Source: Pyxicephalus adspersus (lineage: Eukaryota; Chordata; Amphibia; Anura; Pyxicephalidae). Taken from it: a stretch of 64,000 nt of DNA. Below are positions 12,171-24,098 of the stretch, in pieces. The stretch spans positions 94,135,279 through 94,199,278 of the forward strand of contig NC_092862.1 of NCBI RefSeq assembly GCF_032062135.1, given 5' to 3'. The notes below the pieces were generated by a model, which did not search any database, was not told where the DNA came from, and saw nothing but the letters and a program-made list of their open reading frames with translations. Positions within the stretch are counted from its first letter, which is position 1, and each line of letters starts with the position of its first letter. The translations under genes and the position numbers were made by a program.

Positions 12171-13644
12171 ATAGCTTACAAACATTAAGCTATCATCAAA
12201 CATAAATCATACATTTATTATTATTTAATATGTGCTTAAAAAGTAAAAATAATAAAATTAGTGCGTACAGTATATTTTTCCTGCTATAATTGCTGAACTA
12301 GACCTAATTAAGCACAGTGTATTGATATAATTATTTTTTATACAAAAAACACACACTAGTATACACACTGTAGACATATTTCATATAAACAGAATAAATA
12401 GCAATGGATCACGTTTAACATTATGTCTGTTTTGACATTTAACATGGACATACAGGAGGTAAACATGTTAAAACCGGACATCCGAAATCACAGCTGTAGG
12501 TGAAATGTCCATGTAAAACTAGACATTCTACTAACTCACTTGGGGATAACACTAACACAGATTTACCAATTAAATGGAGATAGACCACCTGGAATTCTAA
12601 CCTATAAAAATGAACAGTCTTTTGCAGTACCTTTTGATTTTCTGTCCTCAACAATGTTTCTCATCATTTTCATTATTTCCTGTAGTTAAGCCAAAAACAT
12701 TCACATGAGTAATTTGATTTGTATATGTCTTTGGAGCAGATTTTTGGGTTTGCGCTCCAGCAATCAGATTTGGTTTACATTTCAGGTGAAGGGATCCTGC
12801 TCAAATGCACTAAAGGCCAGTTTCATGCATAGCCTAATTAAAGTTGTCGTGCAATAGATTGGCAGAAAAGGACAACTCTTTTGTTGGCTGATTTCAATCC
12901 CAGCTGTTTAAAATGTAACATTCCTGAAGTGTGAAAGCCTTTCTCCTAAGCAACAACAGCTGGGACAGCTCCTGCTCTCTCTTCATTTACTTTCCCGAAG
13001 TTCATACATTCAAAAAAGACAGGCATAAAATCATGGCAATGTTCCACAAGAGTTCCTTCTTTACCAGTCTACAAAAAAATGGCTGTACCACAATCAGTCT
13101 GTTAAAAATACACAGGGTGTTACATGCAATTTTTCTACAGATAAAAATAGATTATATTTGTCAAGCATTAGTCATGATACAAATTTTATTGAATATGTAC
13201 TCATTTTTTATCTCAAAGAACTTGAATGAAATAATAATAATAATATATGAGCTGTCTGAATGCAAACAAGCATGGTTTAGAGATATCTAGGGCTTCCAAT
13301 CATGCTCACACTCACTTGCTTCTTATTATAAATGTCTCTGGTGTAGAATAATGTTTCATCAGACATTTGCTAAGCATGTAGCATGGACCGCATAGAAATT
13401 ATTTTCAAATATCCAGATTTATATTGTTTACCACTTTCATAGATTTTTATCATTTGGGTAACAACCTTAGTGGTGACGTAGTTAATACATGGGGATTGTT
13501 GTGAAGTGTTTGGCTTTTTTGAAATACTGGGACAGGTCAGAGGACTAATCAGGTTAGGAAGGGATTCCCTCACCAATTATCTGTATATATTGTGAAGGAT
13601 TAGCATCAAACGGCAGGCTGACAATGAGGCGGCTCCACACATCC
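12171..13644. other. Non-coding stretch, possible conserved core
   Basis: No gene supported. The 119-codon plus frame at 12931-13290 has no recognisable domain and runs into AT-rich, ATA-repeat sequence at its end. The part at 12715-13060 is non-repetitive and is treated in the findings. Confidence 0.45.
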
Positions 13645-13868
13645 GACCTGATTTATTAAAGCTCTCCAAAGCTGGAGAGGATAAACTTTCATCAGTGAAC
13701 CTGGGTGATCAAGAAAACCTGGAATGGATTTCTAGTCCATTTCTAGAAGTCATTTGCTATTTGTTAGCAAATGTTTTCAACCCTACCTCTTCAGATTTTT
13801 TGGATCACACATTTTCACTGATAAAAGTGTATGCTCTCCAGTGTTGGAGAACATAATAAATCAGGCCC
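13645..13868. mobile_element. Palindromic MITE, family A
   Basis: The ends CCTGATTTATTAAAGCTCTC and, inverted at the right, GGGCCTGATTTATTATG pair with each other. The whole 224-bp element is an imperfect palindrome around TATTTGTTAGCAAATG near 13750-13765. Internal landmarks are GGAGAGGATAAACTTTCATC on the left and ACTGATAAAAGTGTATGCTC on the right. Related copies lie at 28855, 51528 and 57756. Confidence 0.8.
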
Positions 13869-13889
13869 ATCAAGTTTGCTTTAGGGTTC

Positions 13890-14375
13890 CTGCCCATGTT
13901 TATTGGTCAAAACAGCAAGAAAAATAAGTACACTTCCCTGAGGTTGGTTTCAGCAACAGGAAAAAACACAAATTTAGCCTCCTGGCTCTCTCTGTCTGAC
14001 ACTCTACCCACAGACCTAAACTTTGGGAAACCTCCTGGTCTCTCCCAGCATATGGGCTAAAAATTGCCTGCCCAACTGAGCCACCTGGACTCACACAGCC
14101 ATCTCTTCCTGCTCCAAAGACAGGTGCTCCAGAGCCATTGGCCAGGTGCTCCAGAGCCATTCTCAATGTCTGCCCTGGAAATGGGATGGAGTGCTTGACC
14201 CACCCAATTCTTTCCAAGACACTCTTGGTCTAGATTCCAAATAAACTGCTGCAAATGTGCAGCATCACAATTAAGCATAGCCCTACCCAGGCCCTTTAAT
14301 ACTATTTCCAGGTGAAATTGAGGTACTTGATGCCAATTATCCTCTGAATTTGGCACCAAAAGTTTCATTCCTCTA
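13890..14375 (-). repeat. Possible solo LTR or other retroelement piece
   Basis: On the minus strand this moderately GC-rich block runs from GAGGAATGAAACTTTTGGTG to TGCTGTTTTGACCAATAAAC. The AATAAA at its end would suit a polyadenylation signal. It contains a 19-bp direct repeat, CAGGTGCTCCAGAGCCATT, at 14121-14139 and 14143-14161 (22-bp period). Two overlapping minus frames (about 100 codons each) have no protein family I recognise. LTR edges with TG/CA and a target duplication were not identified. Confidence 0.35.
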
Positions 14376-15250
14376 CAAAATGTTCCAGAATCTCTGTGAG
14401 AAGTAGAAAAGGTATAGCTTCATACAAAAGTAGAATGTCAGGTAGAAAAGGTTAAATATTTAAACGTGTAAGGCATATTGTCCTATGTATTCCAGTTGTG
14501 TAATATTTAAAATTTATTTTGACTGTATATTACCTTCCTGAAATCTCTTGCACAGCAGAAATTAAGGTAAAGCATTCTAAGTCAGTCATGACTTTACAGC
14601 AGGAGTCTTTAAAATTTCTAAACAAAGGTTCAGTTAATTGTCTTTTGACCCTAGGGGTTTGGACTTTGTCTATTGGGAGTAGAAGTGCAGTGGTATCATT
14701 AGTCAGTGGAAATAAACAAAGCCCCAGGCTCACTTGGTTGGGATGGTGCCCCATTGTTGGTATCTATGCTATGGAAGAAATAATCCCCTAAGCACAATTT
14801 TAATGCAATTGTGCCCTAAGGGCCATATTTGGGGATCATTGTTATATAGCAATACACAGTACTGTCACTTTAACCCTTAGGGCGTGATTAGTAAATTTGG
14901 TAAAACTTAAGGTTTTTTGACAAAAAATGAAGTTCCTGGTGGAAAGTTTGAATTAAAAAAAAACAATAACTTTGTTATCAGTTGCAAATTTGTTATTAAA
15001 AATACTAAAACACAAAACATCTATATATGATTCATCTATACCACAAATGTAACCATAAATTATTGCATATTTCAACATTTACAAAAAAAATATAGCCATT
15101 GTAATCCTAATTAATACATACATTACAGTAAACTGAATAGTGTTATCCAAATACCCCAATGCTCCTAAATTGTCACTACAGTGTATACAAAGAAAGTAGT
15201 CAACATCTACTTAATACTTTGTTTCCAGAAGTTTCAATAATGGATTTAGA
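14376..15250. other. Non-coding stretch
   Basis: No gene or repeat recognised. The 90-codon plus frame at 14519 has a competing antisense frame and no domain. Confidence 0.45.
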
Positions 15251-15360
15251 TGCAATTGGTAATAGCTTTAACCAGACTGCCATCCTTCTCTGGGGTTTGT
15301 AGATATGTATACCTACTGCAGAGAAGCATGGCAGTCTGGTTAAGGCTATTAACAATTTGT
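15251..15360. repeat. 110-bp hairpin with 42-bp arms
   Basis: Arms at 15251-15292 and 15319-15360 are inverted copies sharing AGACTGCCATNCTTCTCTG and differ at about six of 42 positions. The loop is 26 bp and includes ATATGTATACCTA. It could be a very short palindromic MITE or a fold-back sequence. Confidence 0.8.
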
Positions 15361-17564
15361 TGCCACATGTGTTGTTAAAAAAAGTTAAGAATTATTTTTA
15401 TACAGGCAAGTGTTGTGGTGCAAGTCAGTGAAGGATATATTGTAAGAACCATGTGGAAAACAGCACTCCACTTCCTTCCAAGTTGGATGTCCTCACCCTG
15501 GGTGGGTTTAATATCACATATTATCATTGTGTACATAGTGGATGGAATAGTTGAGGCCTGGTGGATAACTACTCAAGATGAAGCACTGCATCCTGGGAAG
15601 AGGCCACATTCTTCCACCTGACAGGAAATGTGGAGTATTTACTAAATGCTACGGGGAAGTAAAAAAACAAGAGGGGAGTGTGGCAAAGTGTCAGATTCTC
15701 CCCAGTGGTTGAGCATAGGTTAATTATTTATGGTAATGAAGCACTCATATGTGTTTCTAGCCCAGAAAATGCTGGCATATGCATCAATCACTAGCAAGCA
15801 GTACATACACCACTTCCTATACTATTCACTATACCTTTTATACATTAATCATTTATTTATATTTGCCTTACTCAGAACTCCAGTGAAATTTCCTTGACTT
15901 AGTATAGAATAGAGAACCAGGTGATGACAATAAAAATGGCAATGTGAAAATAGATGGGATGTCATAGATGTGTGCATTTTGAACAAACAAAAGAAAACAT
16001 TCATCATTACCACAGTTCAGAATCTGAATAAAACTGCTCTGGTTCAAAATTTAGAAAAGCATTACATTTATGATATATGGTGCATTTATGTACATAAAGT
16101 CTCAACAATGAAAAGGCAAGGGATATCAAATAAGAAAAGAAATGTAATATTATTATAGCAAGCCTAATTAGTGATGAATAAACGTACTAGAAATAGCAGA
16201 AAATGTATTGCTATAATTATTGTAAGTCTTCTGTATCTATCAAAATAAAATAAAAATAAAGCTATTTGGGGCTAGCAGGTACTTTAAAGTTTCTGAAGTT
16301 GCCTTCAGTGTGACAAGCGACATTAGGAAGTATGGCTGCCCTGTGTATTTATATAAAGACAAGCTGCATATATAGGCAAGTTTCGTTTTTAGTATTAATA
16401 ATTATAAAGCTATTTACACTATATTCACATCCACATGAAAAAAAAAAATTAAAACAAAATAAAGCTAAAAAATAGCAAAATTGCAAGTAGGCTATGTCTC
16501 TTCTGCAATGAAAAAAAACAAAAATTGCCTATTTGCAATTATTAAATTTAACTCTACATGCTCCTTTGCCAGTTCTGACATCTTCATCCAGTCCTCTTCA
16601 AGGCTCATGATCTTTGGCTAGAATGATGTTAGTCTTTCGCATGTGCATGGGAATTCATTTATTCCTGGCAGTCAGGTATGCCAGGATCAGACACTGAGCT
16701 GCACATAGGTGGAATACTCCAAAGAATATGTATTTATTGCTAAAAAACACTTTTTGGTTCTTACAATTTTCTGCATCCAACTATAAATGATTATCTAAAA
16801 TGCCTAATAATTCTATTATTTTTCCATATAACACACAGAAACAATAAAGTAACAATATGACCTGTGTACTATAATTGCGGCTGTAAATGACTTTCTAGAA
16901 AGCCTATTCTGCTCATGAAAGTCTGTGAATAAGTAAAGGAAAACTGAATCTGCAGATTTTTCCTATTATAATGCTACAACTGACCAGATTAATATAGTAG
17001 GTTCCTCCACTTGTATCTAGATGAGAAGCTGCACGAAAAGTTAAATCATTGCAATCTTTATATGAAACCTAAAAAAGGTTGTTTTAGTACTTGAAAAAAT
17101 ACCTGAAATGCTGACAAGTGTATTTTCCTCATGCAAACTAAAATCTGTTGTATTAATTATCTAAAAGTCTTCTTTTTTACATTTTTGTACCTACGTGTCA
17201 AACCTAATTTTGCTAATAAAACAAATTATTGTGCTGCACTATTACCCTTAATAATGAAGTAGAGTAGAATATTTTTACTCTCCTAATGAATTTTCAGTTA
17301 TCTTTCAGTTATCATATGCATATGTTTGGATGAATACATTTGCCACAACTTCATCTCAATCACAAACTTAAGATAACATTAAGAAAATACATTTAGCTCA
17401 GTGAATGAAGTTACATTGTTTGGACTTCAATCATTCAGTCAAGTGCATTTTTTTAATGTAACTTGTACTATTGGGTATTCTTTGCTAAGTGAATATACTT
17501 TTTTGTTTCGACCTACTTAACAGCAAAAGTGTCAATTTACTTAAAATAAAAATGCTCTACTCCT
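15361..17564. other. Non-coding stretch
   Basis: AT-rich, with A-rich runs near 16440-16520. No gene supported. The small frames at 15415 and 15970 have no recognisable domain. Confidence 0.45.
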
Positions 17565-18156
17565 TTAACCCTAACAGTCTAATTCCGTCCAAATTTCGAT
17601 GCAAAAAGCAGTTAAATTTTTTGCATGGAAATTTATTTTTCATTGTAGGCTGTAATCCTTAGGCATGACTCACTGATATTTAATAAATTGAATACATTTA
17701 ATAATAAACTTTAAAAAACAAAACACAAAAATCTGTTAAAAAAAAAATTAAACATGTAATGTAACTGTATAGTAGCATATATAACATATATATAATATAA
17801 TTATATATATATTATATGAATATTTCTTTGTATTGGACCCAATACAGCTATTTTGTATTGAGTCCAATACAAAATTATTTGAATTTCCCACATCTAAGTT
17901 CTGGCCGCACTGACGCATGAACCAACGTCACCAGGAAACCCCAAAGATCGAATCTGCACTTCGCGTCTGGAGATCGGAGGAGGCAGACATGTCCCCAGGA
18001 CCTGCAGGGTCCAGCAGGACTCCAGGGCACAGCGACGGAACAAAGTCTTTGGGTTTTTATCCAGCTTTTAAGTGCCCCGAGTCTGACTTGGGATTACCGC
18101 TTTTTGCTAATAAAATCGACCCCGAGTCAGATTCAAGATTACGGCTAGGGGGTTAA
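17565..18156. mobile_element. TTAA-flanked non-autonomous transposon, copy 1
   Basis: Bounded by TTAA at 17565-17568 and 18153-18156. The right end carries two direct copies of CCCCGAGTC(T/A)GA-TT-GATTACGGCT-like sequence, near 18076-18106 and 18119-18150. Internal landmarks are an AT palindrome near 17775-17817 and a self-complementary TGTATTGGACC/TGAGTCCAATACA segment at 17829-17874. There is also a CpG-containing part around 17900-18040 with CAGGACCTGCAGGGTCCAGC. Full-length relatives in opposite orientation lie at 58134-58665 and 59828-60370. TTAA duplications fit piggyBac-type or Kolobok-type transposases; I cannot tell which. No transposase is encoded. Confidence 0.8.
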
Positions 18157-19594
18157 ATCAGCAACATTTGGAATAAATTATTAGAGTGACATCCACCTAT
18201 GTAATTCTTTACCTACGCAGGCCACATCCCTTACAGACCATTGATGAAAAATGTACGGTGAAGGACACCAACAAGTATTTTTTTTAAAAAGGGGACTTTT
18301 CAGGCCCATATTTGTATATATTAGAAAAATAACAAAATTTTATTAATATTTACATTAAAAACAGAAGATATTCAAATTACATTTAAACACAATATAAAAC
18401 ATAATTACAAACATGGGGAATAAATTACTAGGAACTGAAAATGTTCACAGGATAAATTGTGTGACTGTTAAATTATCCAATCACCTGCACATGAAAAAAG
18501 TAAGCAGAGATCAGCTTTTTTGACAGTTTCACAGCATGATCAGGCTAGTAAGACATATTATTGCAGAAACATAAAAGTTATTATTTTATTATTATAAGTA
18601 ATCACATCTTCCAATTAAATGCACAAGTCTTAATTATTGTAGCATAAAAGTATGTTTAATTTTTTTTTTGGCATTGCTCCTAGTTTGTGCAAAATTTTTC
18701 TTTGCAGAAATATGTTTTTCTGACATATTCTGACATATTCTGACAAAAACTGAATATATTCATGATTTCTAGGAATTGTCATTGAGCTCCATTAATAGTG
18801 TATCAATTAACATTTCTACAACTGATCTGCATGTTATTGAGTATCTAAGCTTACATTCCTAGTATTTCAACCTATTTCACAACTGTGAAATCAATCTTTG
18901 AAATGTGCTTCTCTTTAGCTGAGTCTGGGATTCCTAAAATCAGTTACATTCTTCTGCAGTTTGTAGTTTAAATTTTGTTCAAACTAACCATTATTCATGT
19001 ATCCTTTTAGGCATATACATGCACGATTTCACTTTATAACAAAGGCTGTGACACAGTTCACAGATTTATAAAAATGTGTTAAAAGGAGATTACCCCCATC
19101 TTTGAAGTTTTTTAGACATTTGTGTAACTAGTGACTATACGAAAACAGAGCATATGTTGAAAATTTTTCTCATTTAAAAAATATTTTGAAACAGTCAAGC
19201 TCTGTCATGCTGGAAACTAGTAGAGAACCCTCTGCCAAATATCTCGGTATTCCAGGTGTAACACAAATAAGTGTTAGTCGTAGTGTAAGCACACATTTTG
19301 GGAAGTTTTATATACCAAAAACATTTACATCCAACTCCTTTCCATTGCCATGCATGTTATGTTTTCTCTGCAAATAAAGGAGAAAGGATTTAAATAAAAT
19401 TTAGGACAAGGACACAGTCAACCCATGTTACTAGAAGCAAATATAAATGTGTGAGTTGAACAATAAAAAGAAGGCCCTCAAGCACCTCCAAGCACTGGTG
19501 CATAGCTGTGTGTATACTCATACCTGTTCAAGCATTTTGGCATTAAATTGTGCATGCAGGTGTGGATGCCTTTGTGTCCTTACACAAAAACTGA
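18157..19594. other. Non-coding stretch
   Basis: Nothing recognised apart from a tiny tandem repeat of TGACATATTC at 18720-18745. Confidence 0.45.
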
Positions 19595-19673
19595 GATTAT
19601 TATTATTATTATTATTATTAAACAGGATTTATATAGCGCCAACATATTACGCAGCGCTGTACATTAAATAGGG
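19595..19673 (-). mobile_element. L2-type LINE 3' end with TTA tail
   Basis: The TTA run is followed by AACAGGATTTATATAGCGCC and the same sequence as the copy at 8275, ending ACATTAAATAGGG. High identity between the two suggests comparatively recent spread. Confidence 0.75.
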
Positions 19674-21230
19674 ATGAAACTCAAGTTGTTTGAAAACAAG
19701 AGCCAATCACAGAAAATAGTCTCAAACTTGTAGGTACTGGGCACCTATTCACAGTTTTTTAACAGTTGGTGTCTGGAGGCCTCCATTTTACCACCATTGT
19801 CTTTTTTTCAACAATTAGCTGCTAGGCTGTGAGATGCGCAGAAGGAGCTATTTTCAATGGGGAAAAAAAACAGATCCCCCGCAATGAGGGCAATGAGATT
19901 GGCACTCTTTTCTTCACCATTTACAGCAGACTATGTCACCCGATCTTGTGCCTGCGGAGTGCAAGATTGGGTGAAGGGAGAAGACCTACAAAAATGAACT
20001 GAGATGAAGGAGGATTCCAAGACAGCAGGAAACCTTAATTTATTTCTGCTTTAATAAGCAAACTGGGAAAAATGTATACAATTAGTAGTTAAGCTGCACC
20101 AAAGTCTCTTCGAATTAGAGTCCAACTTGTAAAGCATGCGGGCTCGCTGCATTTTCAGGTTCTAGGCCTATGGTCTATTGACCCCATGTACTGCTTGATT
20201 CTATTAGAGGTAAGCAAAGAAAGCCCTTCTGAATGTTCCAAACCCTATCCTAGTGAGTAAAAAATAGGCATTCTTGTTCTCAGCTCCAGTAATGACCAAT
20301 GAAAGCACATTTTACTAGGCTGTCTTTAGCCACTGCCCACTAATTAGCCAGCAGCCTTGTAAAGCCATCTGGATCCCAGGATAATTTTGCCTGTGATAGA
20401 GTTAGCTTTCTTTAACTACTCACGTTGTGACACTTTCTAATTTTCTGGTGCTGATCTTTACACCTTGCTTGACTTTTTATTTCCTGGACAAATACCTGCC
20501 TGCCCACCGTGAAAGACCCTAGGATTGTACTTCTGGCTGACAGACCTCCATTTATTAGCCTTGGCTCAGTTTCTTGACTTTCTATCATCTAAAACTGTTA
20601 TTAGCTGTCCAGCTGTCTGATCCCTTAATATAACCCCTGTCTTTCTGTCCATCCATGTAGCCTAGTGCGTCAAGACTCTTGAGTTTTACAGAGGTCCAAC
20701 TATTGGTGAAGAGCAGTTATAAATTGGACAACTGATGAACAAACACTTATGTCAAGCCAGGGCCCTACAATTATAAGCATGTAATAATATCTGACTTGTA
20801 AGCCTGAAGTCAATTTAAATAGCAGTATGTGTGATATTTGGCAAATATAAATGGCAAAAATGTATTGATTCTTTAAGCCACTTGCACTTCTGTCTTTCAA
20901 AAGCTTTTTATCCATCCAATGTTAAAAAATGTATGCCACTTTCCCAAATATTTCTAACAGTGATTTGACTAGACGATCCCAAATAAATTGCCAGATCCTA
21001 GTTGCAATTCACCATTTTGTGAGGGGAAACATATGAAACAAAATTTATAGTTAATGCATCACAGAGGGAAACCTCGCCAACCCATTGATGTGTGACAAGT
21101 GTCAGCCTGAAAACAAAAATCAGTCATGAACACACAACAGTTTTCATCACACCTTAATATACAGCTTAGATCCAATAATATTTGTTAATTTTGAGATGTG
21201 TGTGTGTTTTTTTGATGCATACCCCTAGAG
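19674..21230. other. Non-coding stretch with a small hairpin
   Basis: A 13-bp stem with one mismatch, TCACCCGATCTTG against CAAGATTGGGTGA, lies at 19936-19974 within a moderately GC-rich segment that could be an unrecognised repeat. No gene supported. Confidence 0.45.
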
Positions 21231-21660
21231 CAGAGGTAGGCAAACTCCAGCCTTTAGGCCAGATACGACCTAGCCAGTATTCCAATCCAACCTAACCCTC
21301 CCTAGTTAATTATTGTTGAATCCGGCCTAATTGAATTGTCGCGTTATTGCAATTTTCCACAATATCATCCCGCACGGTAACCCCAATTACTATGTCTAAA
21401 GAGCAGAAGCAACGCGCAGCTACCAGTCTCCGGAAGGTTGACCTCCAACGTTGTGTCTTCAACCCCCGAATGGACTGACCAATTATTCTTCGTCCAACAC
21501 GGCAACAAAGCCCTGTGTTTAGTGTGCAATGACACCAATAGCACTTTCAAGTGGTCGAAACTCCAGGGGAAATTTCGATGCCAAGCACCCGTACAAATAC
21601 AGAGACTACACCGCGAATGAGCGGAAGACTACTGAGCTTACACAGGCACAGGACTCTGCA
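21231..21660 (+). mobile_element. 5' end of a Charlie-like hAT transposon
   Basis: It starts CAGAGGTAGGCAAACTCCAG and continues GGCCAGATACGACC, the classic terminal sequence of Charlie-type hAT elements (CAGGGGTNGGCAAACTNCGG). The 8 bases before it, CCCTAGAG, have the CTAG core common in hAT target sites. Downstream comes the start of a transposase with a BED zinc finger. The 3' end is absent, so this is a 5' fragment. Confidence 0.75.
21438..21620 (+). pseudogene. hAT transposase N-terminus (BED finger), fragment
   Basis: The frame gives EWTDQLFFVQHGNKALCLVC followed by NDTNSTFKWSKLQ. This is the aromatic-rich, Cys-x2-Cys half of a BED-type DNA-binding finger as found in ZBED/GTF2IRD2-like hAT transposases (family form W...YFF....GKA.CL.C....A). 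The His half, HPYK after F-DAK, falls in another frame near 21570-21600, so a frameshift separates the metal ligands. ANERKTTELT follows in that second frame. The protein is broken within the finger and no catalytic domain remains. A start codon at 21393 (MSKEQKQR) in another frame is the likely original start. Confidence 0.65.
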
Positions 21661-22290
21661 GGGGAGTTTGGGGAAGGAGCTTACTTTTAAGGAAACTTTG
21701 AGTCTTTTTACCTTTTAGTTCTATGTAAAAGCAATACAAAGCAAGTTAACAATGTTATCAAACAAATATTGCACTGTACTAAAATCAGAACATTTGTTTA
21801 GTTTACTTTAATAAAACTCTGTGCAGTACCCTGCATTCACATTTTAAAAAGCACCTGACAATGTTGGTAGGAAGACAGAAGAATTCATTTTTAATCCAAT
21901 GCCTGTAAATAACATCTTAGTTATAGCACATCAGAAAATCCTGTTTGAGAGTTTTCTGAGGGCCTCTGCTTAGGACACCTCACAATTTCCCCTTTATGGA
22001 ATAATCCTTATTTTCCCCCAGGCTTGCAACTCCAATTTCAGTGGTGGATAAATAAAGGCTTTCTGCAGATTGGTGACCACCTTAACACTCAATGATTTAA
22101 AGGCATTGCTCCCCTTCTGGAAAATCATATTTTGTCAAAGTCAGAAATCTTATTATGAATAATAATAATCAAATTTTCTCACTCATAGATGTAAAGCTTT
22201 AATTGGGTCAGGCACCATATTGTTCTGCCGCCTTTGAAAGCTCTGTAATAAGTGTATTACACAAATTAGGGGGCTTATTGAAACAAGATG
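21661..22290. other. Non-coding stretch
   Basis: No gene recognised between the hAT fragment and the mariner element. Confidence 0.45.
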
Positions 22291-23158
22291 CGAGGGGGTT
22301 CTGAGAAGTTCCTGGCTTTGCCCCCTTCCAGATGAAATAGAAAAATGAGTGTGGGGGCATATGACAGCCTAATATGGTAGTATGTCACTGTGCAAATATC
22401 AGGTCTTTGCGATTCTTAAAACTGTTTTTTTTTTCTTAGTGAGAAGCTGTGATGGCAGAAGCACGAGCAAGTTTCATGTCATTGGAGTTACGGGCCATCA
22501 TGAAGTTTTTGTTTTTCCAGGGAAAGTCAGCAAAGGACATTCACACTGAGATGTCACACACACTGGGGGAGAAGTGTCCTTCCTACAGTACTGTCAAATC
22601 CTGGATATCTCGTTTCAAGACTGGGCATTTCACCGTTGAAGATGAGTCCCCCAACCTCAACTGACCTGGCAACCTGCGATGCTGTCAATGAACTGATTAT
22701 TGAGGACCGGCAAATATCCACAAAAAAGATAGCCCAGCTGGGCTGGGTGTTTGTTTTTTTAAACACTACTATCCTAGACATGCGCAAGCTTTCAGTGAAG
22801 TGGGTGCCAAAATGTTTGAACAGTGATCAGAAAAAAGAACGAGTTGAAGCATCCAAAGTCGTTTTGGCCCATTTTGAAGCTGCAAGACTTTTTGGCTAGG
22901 TTAGTGACTGAGGATGAAACCTGGCTCCACATATATGATCCTGAAACCAAGGAACAGTCAAATGGTGCCACAGCGGGTCCCCGCAGCAAAAGAAGTTCCA
23001 AACCCAGAAATCGGCCACAAAATAGCGTCCGTGGAAAAGCTGGAACTATGCTGTACTTTGACTGTATCAGTCTAAGAGGGGAATATGTTGAATAAATGTG
23101 TTTTTACTCTGGCTCTCTTCATTCTGGGCAAAGCCAGAAACTTCTCAGCACCCCCTCG
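22291..23158 (+). mobile_element. Mariner element, internally deleted (copy 1)
   Basis: Terminal inverted repeats are CGAGGGGGTTCTGAGAAGTT at the left and the complement of CGAGGGGGTGCTGAGAAGTT at the right, continuing into CTGGCTTTGCCC on both sides. Flanks are not a clean TA pair. Length is 868 bp against about 1.2-1.3 kb for complete mariners. The copy at 48596 is a relative with a nearly complete length. Confidence 0.9.
22452..23092 (+). pseudogene. Mariner transposase pseudogene, catalytic core lost
   Basis: It starts at ATG 22452 (MAEARASFMSLELRAIMKF). The N-terminal helix-turn-helix is readable as FQGKSAKDIHTEMSHTLGEK and CPSYSTVKSWISRFKTGHF. A second helix-turn-helix (DRQISTKKIAQ) is disrupted. 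Then comes MRKLSVKWVPKCLN, and after a frameshift LARLVTEDETWLHIYDPETK, which includes the first catalytic Asp in DETW. After PRNRPQNSV the sequence jumps to CISLRGEYVE, the family's C-terminus, so the blocks with the second and third catalytic Asp (HDNAPAH and SPDLAPSDY) are deleted. Family members have roughly 340-350 residues. It belongs to the mariner group represented in vertebrates by SETMAR-like sequences. Confidence 0.9.
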
Positions 23159-23547
23159 TTTAATATCCTCGCGACCCCAACTTACATGGGATTCTGAAGA
23201 TTGGCAAAATTGGCATAATGATGGTCTTATTGCCCAAAATTTCTGAAAAGAGGTATTTTCATTATTCTCTTCATTACTAGATACTCACTTACCAATCAAC
23301 CTAAAGCTTGGCAATCTTATGCCCGCAATTTCCCCCCTCTCTATTGTACCCCTTTCTTATTACCCCTCACATGTTACACTTTGCCTCATGATGACAAAAC
23401 CTTGTTGTTCCCATCATAACAATCTAGCAGTTACTCACACATGTTACTCAGGATGGCCATCATTATACTATTTTCTTACCTAATTATCACCTTCCTTCTG
23501 TACCCCTTGTTAATACTTTCTGTCAAGTTGTCTCAGACTATTTTGTA

Positions 23548-23593
<46 letters not shown>

Positions 23594-23690
23594 TGAAATA
23601 CTCACCTCAAATTTATTTTGTATTTTTTTGTTCTTTTTTGTGATTCCAGGTATTTAATAAAAATATTAAAATATAAAAAAAAAACAATGG
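23159..23690 (+). repeat. Possible LINE 3' tail with A-rich end
   Basis: A T/C-rich segment, then an AT microsatellite, then GATTCCAGGTATTTAATAAA and a run of A8-9 ending at about 23685. The A-rich 3' end resembles Tx1/L1 LINE tails. Weak coding resemblance upstream (a W-rich stretch near 23190) is not enough to call a reverse transcriptase. Confidence 0.35.
23552..23592. repeat. (AT)n microsatellite
   Basis: About 40 bp of uninterrupted AT preceded by ACATACATAC. Confidence 0.95.
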
Positions 23691-24061
23691 GCGTATAGCA
23701 TACTTTATGCAATTCTGGTATTACATACTGCAAGTGTAATTTCAAGCAGAACTTCTGGATAAGATACCTTTCTTATTTCATCAAGCAAAGATAAGCTTCA
23801 AGTGTATTTATGTGTATCAATATGAACATTTTTTACTTGATTTGAAAAATTATTTTAGTAAAGAAAAAAGCTAATCCTGGTATAATGAATGTATTAGCAT
23901 TCCACAGTTGTTTGATAACCATCAAAAACCCAGTTATCACACAGTTTCCATGCTCTCTTACATTGCAGATAATTGAAACTGTTTGCTAAGTTTTTATTTT
24001 TATTACATGGAGTGTCAGGGCTCCTTTATACCATGCGTTGTGTATACTTAAGATAACAAAG

Positions 24062-24098
<37 letters not shown>

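Noticed and set aside
12931..13290. 119-codon plus frame
   Set aside because: No domain, ends in AT-rich low complexity, and the start lies in sequence whose conservation, if any, looks non-coding.
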